DNA of 64,000 nt, taken from positions 177,812 to 241,811 of the forward strand of contig NZ_KE386585.1 in assembly GCF_000427805.1 (NCBI RefSeq), written 5' to 3'. The position numbers and the translations under genes were made by a program. The notes under the pieces were generated by a model that was given only the letters and a program-made list of their open reading frames with translations, was not told the origin of the DNA and did no database searches. The stretch is from Budvicia aquatica DSM 5075 = ATCC 35567 (GTDB lineage Bacteria; Pseudomonadota; Gammaproteobacteria; Enterobacterales; Enterobacteriaceae). This document shows positions 25,908 through 38,630 of this stretch, one piece after another (within the stretch, counting starts at the first letter, position 1; every line of letters begins with the position of its first letter).

Positions 25908-27236
25908 ATGCAAATAGTAAAACCTCCAAAAATTCAAATGGATGATGTACCGTTAAATCGCTTTCATATCAAAATAGCCGGATTAACGTTTGGTGCCCAT
26001 TTTATTGATGGTTATGTATTAGGTCAGATTGGCTTTGCGTTAACTCAAATGACGCCACAAATGGGGCTTAGCTCATTCTGGCAAGGCATGCTGGGCAGTT
26101 CAGCATTAATCGGCCTGTTTATTGGTAGCCTGTTTCTTGGACACATATCTGATTTTATTGGCCGCCAGAAAATTTTTTGCTTTAGCTTTATTATCATTAC
26201 TATCGGAACATTTTCACAATTTTTTATTGAAACGCCATTAGAGTTATTTTTATTAAGGATCTTTATTGGCATTGGCTTAGGAGGTGATTATTCTGTTGGC
26301 CATACCATGTTAGCTGAAATATCACCGCGTAAACACCGCGGTATATTACTCGGATCCTTTAGCGTTATTTGGACTTTTGGTTATGTTGCGGCAAACTTCT
26401 TAGGCCATTATTTGACCTATATTGATCCTAATGCCTGGCGTTGGCTATTAATGTCCGCATCCCTTCCCGCTTTTATCATCCTATTATTACGTATAGGCAC
26501 CCCGGAATCTCCCCGCTGGTTAATGAAAAAAGGCCGATACGAGGAAGCAAATACGATTATCAAAAAATATTTTGGCACCAATGTGATATTAAATGATGAA
26601 TATAGCGAAAGAAAAGCCATCAGCTTCTTTGCTCTTTTTTCACCGCAATATCGGCAACGTACGCTGTTTAATAGCTTATTCTTTATTTGTCTGGTTATTC
26701 CTTATTTTGCTATTTATACCTTTTTACCCTCAATTCTCAATATTATGGGGCTAAATCAGAGCTTTTCGACTGATTTATTGTTAAATTTCATCTTAATTAT
26801 TGGCGCTTTATTAGGCATTGTATTAACACAGACGTTTTCCCGGCGCGGATTTTTAATCTATTCGTTTATTTTTTTGGCTATCTGTTTAGGCTTACTCAGC
26901 TTTATTCCGGAACAGCAAACCCTCGTGATGCTCATGCTTTTTGCGGCTTTTACATTGGTGTTGTCGGCGGTCAGTAACTTAGTCGGCGTATTTCCGGCCG
27001 AGAGTTTTCCAACCAAAATGCGCGCGCTTGGCGTAGGGTTTGCAACCTCAATGAGCCGCTTAGGTTCAGCAATAGGTACCGGCCTGCTGCCGATTGCCAT
27101 CCTCAGTTTTGGTATGCAATCAACCATGTTAATACTCACCGGTATTTTAGCCAGCGGCGCGATAATCTCTATACTGTGGGCGCCTGAAACTAAAGATCTT
27201 TCTTTAGTTGAAGCATCCGATATTTCAGTACCATAG
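25908..27236 (+). CDS. ygcS: MFS sugar-type transporter YgcS
   Basis: Inner-membrane transporter of about 442 aa of the sugar-porter-like MFS branch. It has GHISDFIGRQKIF (loop 2-3), RIFIGIGLGGDYSVGHTMLAE (TM4) and ESPRWLMKKGRYEEA after TM6, the last a hallmark of that branch. I prefer the ATG at 25908, with TGAGG upstream, over the ATG at 25893. It matches E. coli YgcS in type and cluster position. Substrate unknown. Confidence 0.85.
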   Translation: MQIVKPPKIQMDDVPLNRFHIKIAGLTFGAHFIDGYVLGQIGFALTQMTPQMGLSSFWQGMLGSSALIGLFIGSLFLGHISDFIGRQKIFCFSFIIITIGTFSQFFIETPLELFLLRIFIGIGLGGDYSVGHTMLAEISPRKHRGILLGSFSVIWTFGYVAANFLGHYLTYIDPNAWRWLLMSASLPAFIILLLRIGTPESPRWLMKKGRYEEANTIIKKYFGTNVILNDEYSERKAISFFALFSPQYRQRTLFNSLFFICLVIPYFAIYTFLPSILNIMGLNQSFSTDLLLNFILIIGALLGIVLTQTFSRRGFLIYSFIFLAICLGLLSFIPEQQTLVMLMLFAAFTLVLSAVSNLVGVFPAESFPTKMRALGVGFATSMSRLGSAIGTGLLPIAILSFGMQSTMLILTGILASGAIISILWAPETKDLSLVEASDISVP

Positions 27237-27274
27237 CGGTATGATAATTTATTAAAAAAGGGGGAAGCACTAAG

Positions 27275-28117
27275 GTGTCGAATAATATAAAGATACTGGC
27301 CTGTTTTAAAACCGTGGCTGATTTAGAGATGCTGACTCATGATGACTGGCTGATTAATGATGATTACTCAATAGCCTCTTCTTTTGTCAGAAAGGCATTA
27401 AGTAACTCAGATGAAAATGCCTTAGAAACGGCGCTACAACTGGCTGATTCCGCAAAAAACCTCGGCCTAACAACCGAACTAACCGCATTAACTATTGGTG
27501 ATGATAACTCAGACAGCTTTTTAAAAAACCTGTATGCGGTTAATTATCACAAAGCGGTGGCTATTAATATTGCCAGTAATATTGACCTTCGATTTAACCC
27601 TCTGGCGATTGCAACATTAATTAGCCATTACCGTGAACAGATAGGCCAACAAGATATCATTATACTGGGTAACCAAAGTGATGACGGGCAAAACGGCCAA
27701 ACGGCTATGCTGCTGGCAGAAAAACTAAATTGGCCCTGTATTACACAAGTGACTCATCTTGCACTAACCCACGATTCAACGCATTTGACGGTGACCAGCG
27801 TTCAGGATGGTTTAATACTGCAACAAAGCATTAAGCTTCCGCTGGTCTTAGCCATGGGCTATACGCCGGAAGCGGCCTCTCTGCGTTTACCAAACCTTAA
27901 ATCTAAGCTTAGTGCGGCAAAAAAAGACATTGAACGCTATGGTGTTGCCGATTTTAATCTTGATGAACAACAGCTAAATCAAAGTAATGATAAAAAGCTT
28001 GTCGGTTTGCTTCAACCATATAACCCAAAGTCATGTGTGTTTATTGAAGGCAAAGATGCTCAGGAAAAAGCACAAAGGCTTTACCAGCATTATTTAAAGC
28101 CGAGGTTAACACCATGA
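27275..28117 (+). CDS. ygcR: Electron transfer flavoprotein beta subunit YgcR (FixA-like)
   Basis: Small subunit of a heterodimeric ETF, 280 aa. It has the N-terminal ILACFKTVAD start, SNSDENALETALQLAD and LGNQSDDGQNGQTAMLLAEKL, the AMP/ADP-contact region of FixA/EtfB proteins. It starts at GTG behind GGGGGA. It overlaps ygcQ by four bases, so the subunits are made in equal amounts. It should accept electrons from YgcU and deliver them to YgcN/YgcO. Confidence 0.88.
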   Translation: MSNNIKILACFKTVADLEMLTHDDWLINDDYSIASSFVRKALSNSDENALETALQLADSAKNLGLTTELTALTIGDDNSDSFLKNLYAVNYHKAVAINIASNIDLRFNPLAIATLISHYREQIGQQDIIILGNQSDDGQNGQTAMLLAEKLNWPCITQVTHLALTHDSTHLTVTSVQDGLILQQSIKLPLVLAMGYTPEAASLRLPNLKSKLSAAKKDIERYGVADFNLDEQQLNQSNDKKLVGLLQPYNPKSCVFIEGKDAQEKAQRLYQHYLKPRLTP

Positions 28118-29082
28118 AGTCAGCCATTATCATGCATGTAGATTCGCCGCTATTTTTTCAACTGGCCGGGGAATTAAATTTATTTTTACAACACTGCCCT
28201 GATTTAAAACAGGCTGAACTGTGGCTGTTTTATTATCAGGACAAGCCATCTGCATTACCTGCCATTAATTTAGATATTGGCAGAATTGAATTAATTAAAG
28301 CTAATAGCCGCTATTTACCTGAGGCATTTTTGCAGCAGTTACAGCAATTACAACAGCAGCGAAACGTTGAGTTACTGCTGTTTAATGGCGACAATCTAGG
28401 CGGTGAACTCGCTACGCGTTTGGCATATCGTCTACAGGGCTCATCCTGCCTTAGCGTTGAAAAAGTTGCGCTTAACGATCGACAATTAACGGTAGATAAA
28501 GCGGCCTATGGTAATAATCTGAATGCCATATTTACCCTAAAGAATGCCCCCTACTGCTTATCGATAGCCAGACGTGCAGCCCGGCCGGCCAATGCCATAA
28601 CGCCCCCCGCGACCTGGTTTGAAACCTCAACAGAAAATAATACCGACACAGGCTGGATTGAGAACGTCACGCTAACGGTTCAGCCAGCCCAAGACCAATC
28701 AAAAAACGCCGACGTGGTTTTAGCCGTTGGTCGTGGAATAAGTCATTCGTTGGTCAGCAAACTACCTGATATTGCTAAGACATTAGGGGCTTACTTAGGC
28801 GGTTCACGCCCTGTTGCACTCAATGGCTGGGTTGATATAAACAGCATGATTGGGGTCTCAGGAGCGCGATTAGCCCCCAAGGTTTGTCTGGTTGCCGGGG
28901 CTTCAGGTTCTGCCGCTTTCACCGCCGGTATTTGTGACAGCCAGTTTATTATTGCGATTAACAATGATAAAAATGCCCGGATTTTCACTCTGGCAGATGT
29001 GGCTATTGTTGATGATTTGGAACCGGTGTTATTAGAATTAGACCGGTTAATAAAATCAGACCAGTTAATAAAATCAGAATAG
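28114..29082 (+). CDS. ygcQ: Electron transfer flavoprotein alpha subunit YgcQ (FixB-like)
   Basis: Large ETF subunit of 322 aa. The C-terminal FAD-binding domain is clear: AVGRGISHSLVSKL, GAYLGGSRPVALNGW, MIGVSGARLAPKVCLVAGAS and FIIAINNDKNARIF. The N-terminal domain is divergent. The last residues contain a duplicated LIKSD/LIKSE segment caused by an 18-bp tandem repeat. It is the last gene of the ygc cluster, followed by a terminator shared with lacY. Confidence 0.87.
   Translation: MKSAIIMHVDSPLFFQLAGELNLFLQHCPDLKQAELWLFYYQDKPSALPAINLDIGRIELIKANSRYLPEAFLQQLQQLQQQRNVELLLFNGDNLGGELATRLAYRLQGSSCLSVEKVALNDRQLTVDKAAYGNNLNAIFTLKNAPYCLSIARRAARPANAITPPATWFETSTENNTDTGWIENVTLTVQPAQDQSKNADVVLAVGRGISHSLVSKLPDIAKTLGAYLGGSRPVALNGWVDINSMIGVSGARLAPKVCLVAGASGSAAFTAGICDSQFIIAINNDKNARIFTLADVAIVDDLEPVLLELDRLIKSDQLIKSE
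29041..29076 (+). repeat. 18-bp tandem duplication at the 3' end of ygcQ
   Basis: GACCGGTTAATAAAATCA (29041-29058) is repeated as GACCAGTTAATAAAATCA (29059-29076), one base different. It adds six residues in frame just before the stop. Confidence 0.85.
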
Positions 29083-29101
29083 TCAGATAGCCGGTTGTTA
29101 A

Positions 29102-29141
29102 TCAAAAAAAATCCCGTTGACGTTGTTATAACGTCAACGGG
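29102..29141 (-). terminator. Rho-independent terminator between ygcQ and lacY
   Basis: CCCGTTGACGTT (29113-29124) and AACGTCAACGGG (29130-29141) form a perfect 12-bp stem with a 5-nt loop. On the minus strand it is followed by ATTTTTTTT, so it ends the lacZY message. It probably also stops ygcQ. A second hairpin with CGAATAGATA / TCTATTCG arms lies at about 29201-29237. Confidence 0.85.
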
Positions 29142-29256
29142 TAATCCTTCTGCTGCAAACCCGCCACTCTGGTCAGATAAAAGGCTCTCGGTCCATCTTA
29201 CGGCGAATAGATAGGGTCATAACCTTTATCTATTCGTCGTCGTGATTAGAGATCGA

Positions 29257-30513
29257 CTAACTTTCACTCACCTGCAAGTCTGAACGTAAGCGAGAAAAAG
29301 GCTTAGGCCCGCTTAACGTAAACACTGAAATCAGCGTGAAGGTCAGCGCCACCATCCCCAGCACCAGATACGCCCCCTGGAAGCCAATACTTTCATACAT
29401 ATTGCCCGCCAATACCGACATAAAAATCATCGCCAACTGTTTGAAAAAGCAGAAGCACACCAGATAAATCGTCGCAGAGAAGCGGACTTCAAACTGGCTG
29501 GTGATGTATTTAAAGCAGCCGACAATCAGGAACGGTACTTCAAACATATGCAAGGTTTTGAGAATCACCACTTCCAACGCTGAGGTAGCAAATGATGAGC
29601 CGATAATCCGCACTGACATGATGGCACCCGCTAACAGCAGGGCATTCTTCCCGCCGATACGATTTACGATCAGCGGCGCAAAGAACATGATAGAGGCGTT
29701 GAGCAATTCCCCCATGGTGGTGACGTAGCCAAACACACGGGTCCCCTGTTCTGTGGTGTCAAAGAAAGAGGTAAAGAAGTTAGCAAACTGCTGGTCAAAC
29801 ACTTCGTAAGTACAGGCGACGCCCACAACGTACAGCGAGAGAAACCACAGCTTCGGCTGTTTAAACAGTTCCAGCGCCAGCTTCAGGTTAAAAGCAGACT
29901 GGTTTGCGCCCAAAGCATCAGCTACGGTGGCCGAAGAGGAGGTATCGGTACGTGAGAAGAACAGCAGCAGAGCGAGGATCACTGCACAGCCGGAGCCCAA
30001 CCAGAAAACAAATTCATTATTGATAGTGAACATCACGCCCACTATCGAGGCACATAACGCCCAACCCACACAGCCGAACATACGCGCCCGGCCAAATTCA
30101 AAATGACTGCGACGACTGGCTTTCTCAATATAGGCTTCAATAGCCGGGGCCCCTGCATTGTAAATAAAGCCGAGGTAAATCCCGCCAACAATCGAACCGA
30201 GTAAAATATTGAACTGTAATAATGGTCCAAAAACATAAATAAAGAATGGCGCAAACATCACCAGCATACCGGTGATCACCCATAGCAGATGTTTACGCAG
30301 GCCGAGTTTATCAGACATCAAACCGAAAATCGGTTGGAACAATAGAGAAAACAGAGAGATACAGGCAAAAATTACGCCAGTATCCCCTTTGCTGATATGA
30401 TTAATATCATGTAACCAAATAGGGAAGAAAGGGAAATAGGCCCCCATAATAAAAAAGTAAAAGAAGAAGAAAAAGCCAAACATCCAAAAGTTAGTGTTTT
30501 TTAAATAATACAT
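29257..30513 (-). CDS. lacY: Lactose permease LacY
   Basis: Lactose/proton symporter of the inner membrane, 418 aa (E. coli 417). Essential residues of the E. coli protein are in place: Glu126 in [13 protein letters not shown], Arg144 in EFGRARMFG, Glu269 in TMGELLNAS, Arg302 in IMSVRIIG, and His322 and Glu325 in [11 protein letters not shown]. It lies 55 bp after lacZ. No lacA follows; the next feature is a terminator. Confidence 0.98.
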   Translation of the reverse strand: MYYLKNTNFWMFGFFFFFYFFIMGAYFPFFPIWLHDINHISKGDTGVIFACISLFSLLFQPIFGLMSDKLGLRKHLLWVITGMLVMFAPFFIYVFGPLLQFNILLGSIVGGIYLGFIYNAGAPAIEAYIEKASRRSHFEFGRARMFGCVGWALCASIVGVMFTINNEFVFWLGSGCAVILALLLFFSRTDTSSSATVADALGANQSAFNLKLALELFKQPKLWFLSLYVVGVACTYEVFDQQFANFFTSFFDTTEQGTRVFGYVTTMGELLNASIMFFAPLIVNRIGGKNALLLAGAIMSVRIIGSSFATSALEVVILKTLHMFEVPFLIVGCFKYITSQFEVRFSATIYLVCFCFFKQLAMIFMSVLAGNMYESIGFQGAYLVLGMVALTFTLISVFTLSGPKPFSRLRSDLQVSES

Positions 30514-30568
30514 AATGGACTTCCTTGCGCAAAACGCGGGCAGGCTTAGGCCTGCCCTATTATTATTC

Positions 30569-33686
<3,118 letters not shown>

Positions 33687-33695
33687 AATAATAGA

Positions 33696-33756
33696 TATAT
33701 AGTGACTAAACCGATGATGTAAAGGATCAGCGTCTAAATTGGTGAACTGGCTCAAA
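33696..33756 (-). promoter_or_regulatory. lacZ promoter and CRP site
   Basis: On the minus strand: -35 TTTACA (33719-33724), identical to E. coli lac, a 17-bp spacer and -10 TATATA (33696-33701). A CRP site, TTTGAGCCAGTTCACC (33741-33756), is centred about 60 bp before the expected start, the class I position of E. coli lac. Confidence 0.85.
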
Positions 33757-33814
33757 TTAATCGTCGAATGCGGCGAGAAAATCAGGCATCTGGTCACAGC
33801 ATACAAAACCGGAT

Positions 33815-34897
33815 TTAGCGACTCGGTTGCAGCCGTGAAATCTGACGCGCCAGTTGGATCAGTGAATCCGCCAACTGCTGAGGGGAAGCGCCCTGGGTAT
33901 TCGGTGGCAAAACCGTTTTTCGCGTGACCAACGAAATAGGCAGTAGCTGATTTTTGGTGGTTAATTCGCCGAGTGAGACTTGCATTAACCAGTCGACGCT
34001 ACTCTGGCCCAACAGCGGAAAATCCTGCCTGATAGTGGTCAGCGGAGGGATATAACAAGAGCTGTCTTCAGTATCATCGTAGCCAATGACTGAAATATCA
34101 GACGCGACCCGTAAGCCAAACTCGCTGATAGCCCGCATGGCACCCAGCGCCATCTGATCGTTGGCAACCAGCATCGCAGTCGGAATATGGCCGCCATTAA
34201 GCATCTGCATCGTTTGTTGAAAGCCAGATATTGCACTCCAGTCACCTTCGATTTCGGCAACGGGGTGCAGCTGATAATGCGCCAAATATTTGTGCCAGCC
34301 CGCCAGCCTCAAGCGGGCTGAAACTGACGAATGCGGCCCCGCCAATAACGCGATATGTTGATGACCCAGTTGCACCAGATGCTCAACGCCCAGGCGTGCG
34401 CCATCGTCGTGAGAGAAGACGATGCTATTGACGGCAGTTTGATCGGAGACATCAAGAAACAGTACCGGCACTTTGCCACATGCGGCAGCAACCGCGATAG
34501 CGTCTTTTTCTTCCAGAGGAAAGTTGACGATCACGCCGGTGACCCGTCGCGCCAACAGGTTGTGTACCGCGGCTTGACACGCCTCCACGCTGCTGCGCTC
34601 AACCATCGAGATCACCACGCTGGCACCTGAGCGATCGGCTCGGGATTTAATTGCAGAGACAATTTGTGACGGCGCATGTAGCGCAAGGTTAGCGGTAGCC
34701 ACCCCAATCAGCGGCGATTGCTTGCCTGCCAATTGTTGCGCGGCACGATTGGGGATGTAGTTTAGCTCCGCCATCGCGGCTTCAACTTTCTCACGGGTTT
34801 TAGCTGAAACGTGGGGTGCCTGATTCACAACTCGCGAGACGGTCTGATAAGAGACGCCCGCATGGTCTGCGACATCGTACAGCGTTACCGGTTTCAC
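33815..34897 (-). CDS. lacI: Lactose repressor LacI
   Basis: Tetrameric repressor of 360 aa, the E. coli length. I choose the GTG at 34897 (GTG AAA CCG GTA ACG), the exact counterpart of the E. coli GTG start, with GGGTGA upstream; a GTG three codons earlier is less likely. Recognition helix VSYQTVSRVVNQ and hinge NRAAQQLAGKQ are present, followed by the sugar-binding core and a Leu-rich tetramer helix (ADSLIQLARQISRLQ). It is transcribed in the same direction as lacZ, as in E. coli. Confidence 0.96.
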   Translation of the reverse strand: MKPVTLYDVADHAGVSYQTVSRVVNQAPHVSAKTREKVEAAMAELNYIPNRAAQQLAGKQSPLIGVATANLALHAPSQIVSAIKSRADRSGASVVISMVERSSVEACQAAVHNLLARRVTGVIVNFPLEEKDAIAVAAACGKVPVLFLDVSDQTAVNSIVFSHDDGARLGVEHLVQLGHQHIALLAGPHSSVSARLRLAGWHKYLAHYQLHPVAEIEGDWSAISGFQQTMQMLNGGHIPTAMLVANDQMALGAMRAISEFGLRVASDISVIGYDDTEDSSCYIPPLTTIRQDFPLLGQSSVDWLMQVSLGELTTKNQLLPISLVTRKTVLPPNTQGASPQQLADSLIQLARQISRLQPSR

Positions 34898-35194
34898 ATT
34901 TATCACCCTGAGTCCGTTTTTATTCAGGCGGTATCATGTCACACCTTGAAAGGTTTTTCATCATTAGGCCGGGCTACGCGACAAGCGGGTTAGCCCAAAG
35001 ATTAAAATGGTGGAATACCCTCCGTGCCTGCGGACATATTGCTTGGATCCGGAGGGAATTCTTTGATGCTGACGCGCCATTCTCCGATTAAAAGTAGCTA
35101 ATCTATTTAAACCGGTGAATGCCGAAAAACGAAGGTTCATTTATTTTATCGATATGTCGGCAAGCTGCTTAACTAACCGACATATGATAGAAAA
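34898..35194. other. Intergenic region between lacI and the sugar-acid operon
   Basis: It contains the lacI promoter region and an imperfect hairpin with CCTCCG / CGGAGG arms near 35020-35056. A second hairpin, ATATGTCGG (35152-35160) with CCGACATAT (35177-35185), lies just beyond the MFS stop and may end that operon. It is not followed by a clear T-run. Confidence 0.45.
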
Positions 35195-36427
35195 TTACTG
35201 GGTTAAAGCGCGCCTCTCAATGATCTTAGTATAGGTAAAAACAGAAAGACCGCCGAGTGCTGCTGCGATGCCTAAGATAGCGAATCCCGGCACATAAGAT
35301 CCAGTGTAGCCATGCAGATAGCCAACCACGAAACCGGCGGTAGTTCCTCCTAACCCGGCACCAATACCGTTAATGACCCCCGCGGCAGGCCCGACAGCTT
35401 CTTTTTTCACGCTGGATGTAATGATTGACCAGATATTGGTAGTAAAACAGCTGGCTAAGCAGCCGATAGACAGGGTAATCAGGGCTAGCTTTCCTGCCGG
35501 ACTGTCAATAAAGGGAAGAACGATAAGAAAAACACCGGCTATTCCAAGGCCAAATGCCGCAATCTGCCCTCTCTTTTGTGTTTTATCGCTATATCGTGAA
35601 ACGGGAATAGCTAAGATAACCGCCAGAAAATAAGGCAGCGAGCTGGCTATTCCCTGCGACATTCCTGAGTACCCCAGAGACGTTACTACCATCGGAATAA
35701 ACAGCGTAATCCCCCAGAACAGCATGCCATTAGTAAAATAGCTGAAGATTAACAGCAGGAACGGTGCGCCACCCAAATCGTTGAAACTGATTTTTTGTTT
35801 TGAAACCTCCGGCTCTGGCTCCGGTTCAGGAATATTTTGATCGGCATCGCTACTGTCCGGTTTATTTTTCAGGAAAGCTAAGAACATTGGAACGACAATA
35901 AAGACGCCCAGTCCGCCGGTAATATAGAAAACCCACTGCCAGCCAAGAAGATTAAAAATAGGCGTCAGGATGATAAAGCCTAATGACAGGGCAAGAAATT
36001 GACCATAGAACTGAATAATATTGGTACCGCGAGTGATCTCATTTTTATTAAACCACGCACGGGCAAATCGGAACTGTTGAGGCCAGTAAATTCCTTCAGC
36101 AATACCCAGAATAATACGGAAAACAATCAGCGTTACCGGTGACGTTATCCATGCGGTGGCAATCTGTAAGACTGACCACAGAAACACCATAATAATGATA
36201 GTCGCTTTGGGATTAAGCTTGCTGGTAAAAAAGCCGCCGAAAAAGTTGGCTAACGCGTAGCCAATAAGAAAGCCCGTCAGGGCAAAGCTTTTGGTTGCAC
36301 TGCCATCGATACCGAGATCTTTCTCTATCCCCGGCAAGGCAATAGACAGATTTGAACGATCGATATAGGCAACAAAAACCCCGACCATCAGGGTAAACCC
36401 AATTCTAAACCATTTTGATTTAAACAT
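35195..36427 (-). CDS. MFS transporter, anion:cation symporter type (sugar acid)
   Basis: Inner-membrane transporter of 410 aa, similar to GudP/DgoT-type sugar-acid symporters. Typical features are VAYIDRSNLSIALPGIEKD in TM1 and its loop, GIAEGIYWPQQFRFARAWFN in TM4 with its following loop, and a long acidic central loop (IPEPEPEPEVSKQK). It lies 14 bp after the dehydratase gene, in one operon with it and the LacI-type regulator. It presumably imports the acid that the dehydratase uses. Confidence 0.87.
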   Translation of the reverse strand: MFKSKWFRIGFTLMVGVFVAYIDRSNLSIALPGIEKDLGIDGSATKSFALTGFLIGYALANFFGGFFTSKLNPKATIIIMVFLWSVLQIATAWITSPVTLIVFRIILGIAEGIYWPQQFRFARAWFNKNEITRGTNIIQFYGQFLALSLGFIILTPIFNLLGWQWVFYITGGLGVFIVVPMFLAFLKNKPDSSDADQNIPEPEPEPEVSKQKISFNDLGGAPFLLLIFSYFTNGMLFWGITLFIPMVVTSLGYSGMSQGIASSLPYFLAVILAIPVSRYSDKTQKRGQIAAFGLGIAGVFLIVLPFIDSPAGKLALITLSIGCLASCFTTNIWSIITSSVKKEAVGPAAGVINGIGAGLGGTTAGFVVGYLHGYTGSYVPGFAILGIAAALGGLSVFTYTKIIERRALTQ

Positions 36428-36441
36428 AGCTTGATCCTAAA

Positions 36442-37566
36442 TTAGCGTAGGGAGTAGTGGTTGAGCATATCGAGATCGACGTTGATGCCTAAGCCTGGCC
36501 CATTGGGAACAGCCATCGTAGGCGCTGGAGCAAGGTCGGTTAACTGTTCACGGAAAATATTGGGGGCACGATCCAGTTCCAATAAAGCCGGGACCTTCGC
36601 AAGGCGAGGTACTGCGGCTGGAATCGCCGACATCAGATGCAATGTTGCTGCCAGAGAAATACTGGAGCCCCATTGATGCGGATAGCATTCCACGCCGTAT
36701 GCCGTAGCCATTGCCGCAATGTTCAGGGCCTCGCTAATTCCGCCACAGGCAGCAACGTCAGGCTGGACAATATCGACACAATTGCCCTCAAGAAAATTGC
36801 GAAAACCAAAGCGCGTGAACTCTGACTCTCCACCGGCAATCTTCATCGGAAGCTGTTTTTTAAGCCTGCTATATCCATCAAAGTCGTCAGGAAGTATCGG
36901 TTCTTCAAACCAGGAGATTTGATACTCCTCGATAGATTCAGCAAAACGTAATGCTTCATGGACGGTGTAAGCGCGGTTAGCATCAACGGCGAGCGAGGCA
37001 TCCGGGCCAATAAGTTCACGCACCCGAGCCACCCGGCGTACATCTTCATTAAGCGTTACGCCACCGACCTTCATTTTAAAGTCACAATACCCTTCACTCA
37101 GTGCGCTGGCAGCGTCTTTTTCAATTTGTCGCAAATCATCAACCGGGGAGTAATAAAAGCTGGAAGCATAAGCCTTAATCGGTTTGTCAGCGTTACCACC
37201 TAATAATTCGGCAATCGGCTTACCGACCACCTTGCCAAAAATATCCCAGAGGGCAATATCAATGCCTGAAAGGGCCGTTATCGCAATACCTTTACGTCCA
37301 AATTCACGGGTACGGTTATACATGGTTTCCCAAATATAACGGCGCTGAAGCGGGTTTTCACCGTTAAGCAGTGGCGCAAATAACTCCTTGATTAGTGCGG
37401 CATTGGCCTGTGCTGGTCCGAAGCATTCCCCCCATCCGCTAATACCTTCATCCGTTTGTACTTCCACGACACAGATTGAACGGGTATCCCAAAACCATTG
37501 GGACATGCCAAATCTTTCCGGTAATTTATCCACTAAAACCCAGGTGTTAATGGCTGTGATTTTCAT
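36442..37566 (-). CDS. Enolase-superfamily sugar-acid dehydratase
   Basis: Cytoplasmic Mg-dependent enzyme of 374 aa in the mandelate racemase/muconate lactonising family. Active-site elements can be placed: FKMKVGG (Lys-x-Lys), VDANRAY (metal Asp), WFEEPI (metal Glu), AGGESEFTRFGF (metal Glu), and CYPHQWGS (His) after VQPDVAACGG (Asp of the His-Asp dyad). This pattern fits dehydration of an aldonic or uronic acid to a 2-keto-3-deoxy acid. The exact substrate cannot be read from sequence. No aldolase or kinase for the product is adjacent. Confidence 0.85.
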   Translation of the reverse strand: MKITAINTWVLVDKLPERFGMSQWFWDTRSICVVEVQTDEGISGWGECFGPAQANAALIKELFAPLLNGENPLQRRYIWETMYNRTREFGRKGIAITALSGIDIALWDIFGKVVGKPIAELLGGNADKPIKAYASSFYYSPVDDLRQIEKDAASALSEGYCDFKMKVGGVTLNEDVRRVARVRELIGPDASLAVDANRAYTVHEALRFAESIEEYQISWFEEPILPDDFDGYSRLKKQLPMKIAGGESEFTRFGFRNFLEGNCVDIVQPDVAACGGISEALNIAAMATAYGVECYPHQWGSSISLAATLHLMSAIPAAVPRLAKVPALLELDRAPNIFREQLTDLAPAPTMAVPNGPGLGINVDLDMLNHYSLR

Positions 37567-37582
37567 ATTTTCCTCGCGAATA

Positions 37583-38593
37583 TTAAGTTGTTTCTCTTTT
37601 TATTAATGACACCGGTAATATTTCCAAATAGTTCTCATCTGCATCATTTTCTTTCATCAGCTGTGAAATAAGTTTTTTTGCTGCGCTATAACCTACTTTA
37701 TAGGTAGGTTGTGCGACTACCGTCAGAGGTTTTCTCAATATATGAGCCCAATCGGTGTCATCAAATCCCACCATTAAGAAGTCTTCAGGAATGGATAACT
37801 TTAGTTCTTTAGCAACTTGTATTACTTTTAAGGATATTTGACCATTCCCGGTAATAATACTTTTCATATCAGAATCAGAACGATGAAAATTAATTAAAAA
37901 TTGTTTTATGACATTTTCTTCCAGCACAGATACCGGTAAACATTTCATTTCAATGTGGGCAAAGTTATCCTCCCCTGACATTTTTTTAAATTCAGTAATC
38001 CGCTCATTCCTTGGTGAAATATGACCGGCGGGCGGTGATAAAAATATTATTTTTTTACATTTCAATTCATTAAGGTGTTCTACTGCTAAACGGATACCTT
38101 GGGCATTATCGACAGATACCGTGGGTATATTGCTATTTTTAATTTTTCTTCCGACTAAAACCACTGGGTATTCAAGCGCAATACCCTTAATAAAATAGTC
38201 ATTCTCTCCGGTTGTATTTATTATAAAACCGTCGACCCTCTTAACCGTCATTTCTTCAATAATCGTTCGCTCTCTTTGGGCACTGTTTTTAGCATCACAG
38301 ATAAAAATTGTGTATCCCTTTTCTGAACAAAACTCTTCAATACCTTTTAATACATCCATTGAATAAGGATTGAAAATGTCAGCCATAATAACGGCGATAG
38401 TTTTACTTTCAGAAATTCTGAGTGAACGGGCGATATTACTTGGTTGATATCCAAATTTTTCAATAATACTCGCAATATTTTTACGAGTATCCACACTCAT
38501 TGATTGATATTTTCCATTCAGGTAGCGGGATATTGTGGCAGTTGACACACCCGCAAGCTCTGCAATATCTTTAATCGATAGTTTGTTTTTCAT
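37583..38593 (-). CDS. LacI-family repressor of the sugar-acid operon
   Basis: DNA-binding regulator of 336 aa with an N-terminal HTH (IKDIAELAGVSTATISRYLN), hinge (PSNIARSLRI) and a periplasmic-binding-like core. It lies 16 bp upstream of the dehydratase and is probably the first gene of the operon. A 32-bp perfect palindrome starts six bases upstream of its ATG, which implies autoregulation. The sequence just before the ATG (TAAACATA) has no clear ribosome site. The 3' part of the gene is AT-rich. Confidence 0.9.
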   Translation of the reverse strand: MKNKLSIKDIAELAGVSTATISRYLNGKYQSMSVDTRKNIASIIEKFGYQPSNIARSLRISESKTIAVIMADIFNPYSMDVLKGIEEFCSEKGYTIFICDAKNSAQRERTIIEEMTVKRVDGFIINTTGENDYFIKGIALEYPVVLVGRKIKNSNIPTVSVDNAQGIRLAVEHLNELKCKKIIFLSPPAGHISPRNERITEFKKMSGEDNFAHIEMKCLPVSVLEENVIKQFLINFHRSDSDMKSIITGNGQISLKVIQVAKELKLSIPEDFLMVGFDDTDWAHILRKPLTVVAQPTYKVGYSAAKKLISQLMKENDADENYLEILPVSLIKRETT

Positions 38594-38598
38594 TATGT

Positions 38599-38630
38599 TT
38601 ATATTTAGGTAATCGATTACCTAAATATAA
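38599..38630. promoter_or_regulatory. 32-bp perfect palindromic operator
   Basis: The half-site TTATATTTAGGTAATC is followed directly by its exact complement GATTACCTAAATATAA. The central GGTAATCGATTACC has the CG-centred form of LacI/GalR operators. It is expected to bind the adjacent LacI-type repressor and control regulator, dehydratase and transporter together. Confidence 0.85.
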
